Below are positions 1-9,000 of a stretch of DNA of 17,236 bases, piece after piece. Origin of the DNA: an uncultured Erysipelotrichaceae bacterium (lineage in GTDB: Bacteria; Bacillota_I; Bacilli_A; Erysipelotrichales; Erysipelotrichaceae); contig CAKUWO010000024.1 of assembly GCA_934699415.1 (NCBI GenBank), positions 1 to 17,236 of the forward strand, read 5' to 3'. Below the pieces are notes generated by a model, which saw only the letters and a list, made by a program, of their open reading frames with translations, was not told where the DNA came from and did not search any database. Position 1 is the first letter of the stretch; each line of letters opens with the position of its first letter. The position numbers and the translations under genes are program-made.

Positions 1-3000
1 GTATCCAGGAATTGGATCTCTATCCCAAGAATATTCTGTTGGTGGTAATAAAAGTTGTGGATTCTTTAAGTAAACAATATCAGTTACCTGTCCGTTTACA
101 GTAGCATAGTAATAACCACCAGCTTGAGTATATAAGATACTATTATTGCCATCAATAATAGCAGCATCGCTAATATCTTTACCTTTATAACTATTAGATG
201 TTGAGCGATACCATTTAACATCATTACCATTTACTACAAGATTTAAAGCAGTATCTTTATAAGCTCTATTAGTCTTAATAGTACCTAAAGAAAGAGGATT
301 ATCCTTTGATGGCTCATAAATTGTTAAAGGATATTTAGCACCACTAGGATCATTACTTAAATAAGAAACCTTATTATCAACACTTACTTTAATATTCTTA
401 GTATTAAATTCATTACTGTTATAACCATTAAAGTCATTGCAGTTTAAGTGGATTATGCCATCAGCATCTGATGTATAAGTCTTGGTAAATGCTTTAGCAA
501 TAGGTGCATCAGCCTCATTGCCATAATATTTAATTTCATCATTTACTAATCCCTTAACATCTTCTTCATCTAATGCATAGTCATACATTCTAGCCGAATA
601 AAGACTTCCAGAGAAGTGAGAGTAGCTATAGCTATAGCTAATCGTACCATCATCTTCAAATTTAGGTGTAGGAACAGCTAACATCGTTACCCAACCATCG
701 GTAATATCTTTAACTATACGGCCATCATTTGAATCAATAGCAAAGTAGAATGGCGTATCTTTTACATGCTTACCATCAACATAGAACATAAGAATCCAGT
801 TATCCTTACCGGTATTTTTTAAAGTAACCGTAAGGTTAGATAAATGATGTGTTGGCGTTATTGATTTGCTTTCAGTAGAGATAGATTTTGCATTATATCC
901 CCAACCGGAACCAACCATATATACGTATTCGTTATCATTGGCTATATTAGCTCTAATTCTTGGACCAGAAAAGTTTGCATAACGAATATCACTACTACTT
1001 ACATCATAATAAGCACCAAAGAAGTGAGTACTTCTTGTTGCAACAGTATCGTTACGGAAAGTTATTGAGATAGTATATTCACCAGTATCAGTAACTTTTA
1101 AACGTCCTTTTTCTGGATTGTTATTAGGATCGGTATTTGATGTCAAAACAAGGTCAGAATATGTTGAATTAGCAAAGCCTTCAGCATTATAGTTGTAACC
1201 TTTTACTTCAAATCCACCATTAGACCATGAATAACGATCGCTTGGATTAATACCATTTCTTGTAAGGATAGTTAAATCATAATCATTTCCAAGATAGCCA
1301 AGATTCTTCCATACATTTGACGAAGTATCAACGCTACCAGTACCAACGTTATTTCGTGAATCATAATGCAACATTAATCCTTCATCACTTACATTATCAT
1401 TTTCAACTTGCATCTTGACTTCATAACTCTTATTAGGCTCAAGATTACTAATTGCATATTTATCTTCGCCTTCAGGCTCAATACTATATGAGTAATCTCT
1501 TGTAATCATATCTGTACGATATGGGAAGTAAGATGGTAGATTATCTAAGCCACCAGCTTTAAAGCTATTATGTAATCTTAAATAGCTTAATAATTCTTTA
1601 GGCTCAATGATTGTAGGTTGAATATCATATTCATGTGTTTCATTCATGAAAGTATGAAGAACAGGTTTTGTATCATTATTAATAGACGAGAATGTTGCGC
1701 CACCATCATAAGATATCTCGGATGTATTGAGATATAAAAGACCTTTAATAGCACCAGCATCATCTGATGTACCATCATTTTTTGTGTTGGTGAAATATGA
1801 AGCAGATGGAGCATTACCAATAATTGATACATTTAAAGCAATTGAGCGGTTATATGGTTCTGGATTGAAACCAGAATATTTTTCAGGATCTACTTCAGTA
1901 TAACCAGAAATACCACCAACAAATTCATTACCTTTAACACTACCTTGAACAACGATATATCTTAAGTTAATGTCGTTGTCTTTATTAGTACTTGCAGTAT
2001 AACCGATGATACCACCGATATTCTTACCAATATCTAAACCTGGAATATTATAACCATCTTCAGGTAAATATCCACCAATAACATCAATATTTGTATAGAC
2101 TCTATTGACAGATGCTAAATTTACATAACCATAGAGTCCACCAATATTATTTGTGCCTCTTACCGTACAATTATCAAAAATAGAAGAGAGAACTTCTGTG
2201 CTACTTGTAGTATTGACATAACCCTCAACTAATCCGACATTAGAACCATCAAGAATAAAGCCATCTTTATTAATCTGTGTAACTTGATAATCTTCAAGTT
2301 TACTATAATCCATCTGAATACCAGTAACAGTAATATCAGAAGCACTTGCACTACGTATTTTGTTATATGAAGTAGAGCCCGAGAAGCCACCAGTCATATT
2401 TCCGCCGGTAACATCAATATTATTCATAACGATGCCATTTACATGTCCTGCATTACCAGCTACACCACCTGTCATATATTTACCTTTGACAGTTGAATCA
2501 TTAAATACAACATCGCGAATAAAGCTATATGTATAACCAGTAATACCACCCGTTACATAATCACCCATTACATTAAGATGAGATGCTTTAAGATCTCGTA
2601 AAATAGGAGAACCAGCACCGACGATACCACCAACAGTACGTGAACCTTTTACTGTGATATTATCAGCAACAATATGGTTAACGGCTTTTTCAATAGAATC
2701 AGATGTTTTATTTTCACCATAGCCAAATAAACCACCAACAGTCTGGAAACCAGTTACTTCAATATTTTTAGCATTAATGGTTGTTTCATCACTTACTAAA
2801 TAGTTAGAACTTGCAGCACTTACATAGCCTGCTACACCACCAATATAATATGAGTTCAGATTTTCAGAACAAATAACTCTAATATCATCAAAGCTACAAT
2901 TTACAAAGCCACCATCTACATAGCCAAATGTACCAATATATTTATCATTGCGAGAGCCATTTTTAGCCATTAAGATTTCAACATTCTGGGCATCAAAGTT

Positions 3001-6000
3001 TTTAATATTACCACTTACTCTACCAGCAAAGCCGACATATTCAAATTCTCTGCGGTTGCCAAAAGACATTGTAAAGTCTTTAAGTTTAACATCATTAATA
3101 TCAGCTACTTTACCAATAACACCAAGGTTACTTAATGGCGCATTAGCCGTCTGCATTTCAACATGAATATTTTCAAAATCAATATTATTAATTGATGTCG
3201 TGATATTTGAAATAAGAGTACGTGGGCCAGATTCTTCATCGCCAATTAAACGTAAATTCTTAATCTTAGCGCCATTTTTACCTGTCATACGGTTGATGAT
3301 AAGGTCATAGTATTTAATACTTTCTTCGTTATTCTTAAAGTCAATAACTCCTGAAATAACAAAGTTTTCATTGCTATGTCCATGATCTTCCATAACTTCA
3401 AGCCATCTAGTTAAAGAATCAATTTCCCAATATACTTCACCACTTGCACCATAGCTGACTGGAAGATTAATCTTTTGTGAATAATTGCTACCTTCAGCAG
3501 TAGATACAATATCTAAACTAAACATATATTGGTCTAAAGCTTTAAGCTTAGTACTCTTAATTGTAATAAGGATATATTGATTACTTGTTTCATCAAAAGT
3601 TACTTCACCAGGAATAAGATCCATATCAGTGATATTGATTGATTTCTTATTTACTGCATAGCCTTCTGGATGTTTAACGGTAACTTTAGTAACAAAAGCT
3701 TCATGACCATCTTCAATTGTCTTAATTGCTTCACTAACTGTTGCCTCTAAGCCTTCAATGCGCATATAGAGGTAGGGTTGATTAATTAATTCAGCACCAG
3801 TATGAGTATTTAAAAGATGAGGCATAGCAGCACTAGCTACTGGCTCATAGCTAAATTGGTCACCAAGTTTTAAGCCAACAACATAGAAGTTCTTATCAAC
3901 TAATGTTGCATTATTAACTACTTCTTTTGTGCCATCTTTGTCAAGTTCATCTTTTTCAGGAAGAATCTTTTGCCCAGCATAACCATAAGCATTAATAAGA
4001 TTATTATTCTTAACACCTGCTAAACGATGAACATTGTAATAATCTTGTCCTTTAGCATAGATATCACCCAATGCAATAACATTTTCAATAACGGAATAAG
4101 TTGTATTGTTGTTTAAAAGATGAGCATCATAACCATAAATACCACCAAGATAATCAGCACCTTCAAGGATTACCCAAGAATAAGCATTTTCAATTGTACT
4201 ATCATAAATTGCACCAGCAATGCCACCAGTATGATAGCTATAGTTAGAAATTGAACCATGAGTATAAACATTGCTTATATTAACATGCTCAGCATAGCCT
4301 ACAAGTCCACCAACATCTTCAACACGACGTGACTGACTTACTTGAATAGTATTATTTGCAGTGAAACAGTTTTTAATTGTAGAGCGATAAATATTACCAG
4401 CAATTGGTCCTAAATGTAATGCTGAGTCTGTTGCAACCACTGGCTTATAGTCATAGAAATTAGTATTTGTAACTGAACAGTTTTCAATTTCTACAAGATA
4501 ACCATAAGCAACAATACCACCAGTAGCACTTACATAAAGATTAGAATTAGTCATATGGACATTATCAATCTTAGAGCCAAAGGTATTAGATACCGCAACT
4601 AAGCCTACACGGTTAGTAGAGCGGTTTACAGTTGGATTGATATAAAGATTATCAATAATTAAGTTAGAAAGAGTACCACCCTTTAAATTAGCAATAAGAC
4701 TCTGCTGGCCACTATTGCCAATTGAAATATTTTTAAGACTATAATATTCGCCTGTTTCTTCACCGTATTGGTTATAAACAGTACCATCAAGCTTACCTGT
4801 AAAGTCTTTAGCTACTAAAATTGCTTTTTCATTAGTATAGCCTTCAAAGTTAATATCACTAGCTAAACGATAGTTTTGACTAGGATCTGTCACAACAAAT
4901 GATGCCCAGTCTTGAGGGGAAGAAATAGGACGATAGAATTCACAAGGAATCTTATAATCACTAGCTATTTCAGCTATAGTATTACCGACCTGATATTTAA
5001 TAGCTTTTATTTGATATTCTGAAAGGAAAGCACTTGGTTGAGCAACACGTAAAATAACTTTTGTTGTACGTGTATTGTCATCCGTTTCAAAAGAATCAAT
5101 CTTAGCATTTAAGCCATCTACTTCAATTGAATCAATAACACTCTTATTAGGGTTATAGATATCAACTTCAACTAAAGCATAATCTTTACCTTGTTCCAGA
5201 TTGCGAGCATTAATTACACGCATATCTTGTTTTTCAGTAGCTAAATCAGTAATTGGAACAAAAGGTTGTTCCTTCATCATATATGAAGGTAAATTGATAC
5301 GTGGATAGTAACCGATCTTAACACTATTTTCGATATCAAATGGTCCTTCTGCTAATTTAGGCTCATTGATATACCATTCAGGTAATAAGAGGTTACGCAT
5401 ATCACCTTTAATGAAATCGAATTCTTTAGCATTATAACGTTTAGATGGATTAACGAAATAATATGAATCGTAGATACGTGAATAACCAATACTTGATACT
5501 GCTGGAATAGTTTCATCAAGTTTATAACCAGCGCCCATGACATTTCCTGCTTGAGCAATAAATTGTAAACGGTCACCAACCGTAAAGGAATTCTTGATAA
5601 TACCACTATTGGTTGATACTAAGCCGGCTGTATAGTTGGATAAATCAAGACCTTGACGCTGATAAGCATTGATTACGGTATAACAGTTTTCAACAATACC
5701 GGTCTGAAGGTTATTGTATACAAGACCTCCAAAGTAGTTTTTAACACCAACTTCACTAGTCCAGTTATAAATACGAGCATCAGAGTTTGTGCATACAGCA
5801 TAAGAGTCTCTAATAATACCTCTATTATAAATAACACCTAATGAGAAATAACCACTATTGGTTGTTTGTTTAGTTTGGGAATTAAGCTGAAGTACTGCAT
5901 CGTTGATAATAGCAACTTTTTGAATAATTCCTCCATCATAGTTATTTAAACAAACAGCACCAAAATCAGCTGTATTACCAGTAATAGTAAGGTTACGATT

Positions 6001-9000
6001 AAATTTAACTAAAATGTTTTCAATTAAACCATAGTTACTATAAACTAATGATCCATGGTCAATAATACCGCTTTCACTATATGGATAGCTATATTCTACA
6101 ATTACATTTTTAAGAGTACCTGTAGGTGCTACCGAGAACAAGCGAATACCATTTTTTAATACTAATTTATGGCCATCAAAATCAAGAGTACCTTCAATTT
6201 GTCTAACTTCATCGACTACTGTTTTAGGTACAACAATATCAGATGTAACTCTAAATTTACCTTTTGGATTATTAGCTAATTTATCAAAGTCAGTCCAGTG
6301 ATTGATTAATTGCCAACCATATTCCGCATTGACTTCTTTAGTATCTAATAAGAATTCTTTATTTCCTAATTGGAGATAAAGCTTAAAGTAATAATAATTA
6401 CCTACTTTAAAATCAATATTATGTCTAAGATTCCACTTACCTTCATTAGGTTCACCAACGAAAGTTTGTGTTTCATCATAGAATTTAACTAATCCATCAT
6501 GGTTAGTCTTATCATATTTATCTGTTCCAACATAACCTTCTAAACGATAAGTTGTAGATTCACTAAATAGGAAGTTCTTATCTTCGAGACTAACATCAAC
6601 ATAAGAATGATAAGTATCATCTGCTTCAGCTATCTTTTTAAGCTGATATGTTGGATTTGAAATATTAGTACCCCAAGTAATAGACATCTTAGATGCATTA
6701 TTTGGAATTGGAATAAGTTCGCCTTCAATTACTGAAGTTCCTTTATAAGCACCACTATAATACCAGCTTGCAACATCAACAGTATTTCCATCTTTATCAT
6801 AGAATGCTACATATGAAATACCATTCCAGTTTGAACCAAATGTTGAATAAATTTCACCCGGTTTTACTTCAAATGGATAATCAATTGTGGTATAGGAACT
6901 ATCTTTAATACGATAACCATAGGCATTAAGTTTTTCACCTTCATGCCACAAATTGACTGGCTCTGACTCTGGTGTTTCTTTATAAGCTTTATAGTCGTCA
7001 TTATTATAGGTTGCAAATGGTTCCATACCTTGATAAATCTCAGCTACGTTTTGATAGCCATTCATCATCGAAACTCTAATATGGGTAATACTATTTGCAC
7101 TACTATCGCTACGTAAATCGACATAGTCGCCGCCAAGTCTAGTATTATAAGATCTTAAATAGGTATATGTACCCTTTTCTTCATCGTAATGATAGAAGTA
7201 CATATATTTAGAACGCTTACCTTCAAAATATTCTCCACTTTCAACATAGTTAGAATAATAACGAGTATCACCTAAATCATGGAAGTAGAAAGTCATTGGT
7301 AAATCTTGATCAACAGGAATATAATCACTTACTAAGAAGTTTTTATCTTCAACAATTGTAGTTGAATTACCTAAATAACCCGGTTTTAAGTTTTCAAGAA
7401 CACCATCTTGTTTTAAAAGGTTAAATTCTTTATCAAAGAGGTTCTTACCTTTATATTTAGGATTATCGCCTTTATAGGTATTGATTGGCTTATATTCTAA
7501 TTCATTGACAACTAATTTACCATTGATATTAGAGTTAGCTGAAATATCAATAGTTTTGAAACAATAGTTACGTTTGAAAGTTGCTAAAGTATTACCATTG
7601 TTGTACTCAGATGCACGGAATTTGATGATGTATTTTTCATTATCCATCATATTTTCAAATGAAAGAATATCTGATGCATGGTCTTTACCAACATTCATTG
7701 TACGTGTTTGTAAAGTTAATTCTTTGCCAACACTATTAACCCATACAAGTTCAACTGATACTGGTTCTTTAACAATCGTACTATCAGTATCAACGATATA
7801 TAAATTCTTAAAGGTAACAGTATTGTTGATAATATCTAAATCATCATAATAAACAATTGGTTCTCTTCTTAATGTTGAGAATTGAGAATTCTTGTTAATA
7901 GTTGAAATCTGATAATTAGATAAACCTTGATCAATTAAAGATTCAATCTTTAAATTATAAGTTGTTGATGGCAATAATGAATTTTCTAAATATTTAATTT
8001 CAATAGTTGCAAAAGATGAAGCACTGCTTGCCCCTTTAATAATCGCATCCCAAACATTTTCAGAATCAGAGAAAACAGCTGGAACACCAGTAATCTTCAC
8101 TTGTGGCTTTTTAAGGCTTGCATCACCTTCATAAACAATTACACCACCATCTTTATAATCAAGATTGCCATTAGCGAAAGAAATCTTGCTTAATTCTTCA
8201 CGATTAAGAGTGATGCTGCTACTATCATTACCGTTTTCTTGTTTAATGCTTATTTTAATATCAGTCATTAAAGAAGCTAAACGCTGATTAGAACCATAAA
8301 CAATATTAGTATTGATTTGAGCAAAAGTACCACCTAAGTTTGAATAGGTTGTATTGTAATTAATTGCTCCGGAAATAATTCCAGCTGAGAAGAAAGAGTA
8401 TTTGCCAATGAGATATTCATCTCTTACACCTTCACCATCATTCAAATCAATATCAGCATATACTTCAATTGTTAAATACTTATTAAATGGTAAGTTTAAA
8501 CAATCAAGAGTTATATTAGGATCATCGAAATAGAAAGTATCACTGGTTTCGGTTTTAGTAGTAGAGTCTTTAGTGATTTTAGCTTTAACAACGTTATAGC
8601 TACCATCTTCACTCTTAATACGATAACGATATTTACTATTTGTAGTAACATCTTTTACAATCGCATCATCGATATCAGTTAATTTATGACTAATTTCAAT
8701 ATGACCAGCTTCATTAGCACCCATTACAAATTCTAAATAAGGGCTTAATTTTTTAGTCTTAGTTTCACCAACTAATTTTTCAGGAATAGTATCTAAGACA
8801 TTATTAAAACGATCTAAAAGCTTAATTTCATATGTAAATTCAGAATTTGATTTTAAGATAGTATCTGATTCAAAGTCTAAAATACGACCATTTCTCAAAC
8901 GATTCACAAGGCTTGCAGAGAATGGTAATTCGGTCGTCTCACCTGTCGCCTTATTTTTAACGGTTACAATAGCTTGCGATACATAGCTAACACTATTGAT

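Noticed and set aside
5352..5606. Minus-strand frame of 84 codons, and similar ones at 1644-1832 and 14433-14726
   Set aside because: Each is an out-of-frame shadow of a larger well-supported gene.
7574..7849. Plus-strand open frame of 91 codons
   Set aside because: It lies fully inside the giant minus-strand gene; other short frames at 2948-3166, 5653-5841, 14064-14276 and 14595-14777 are rejected for the same reason.
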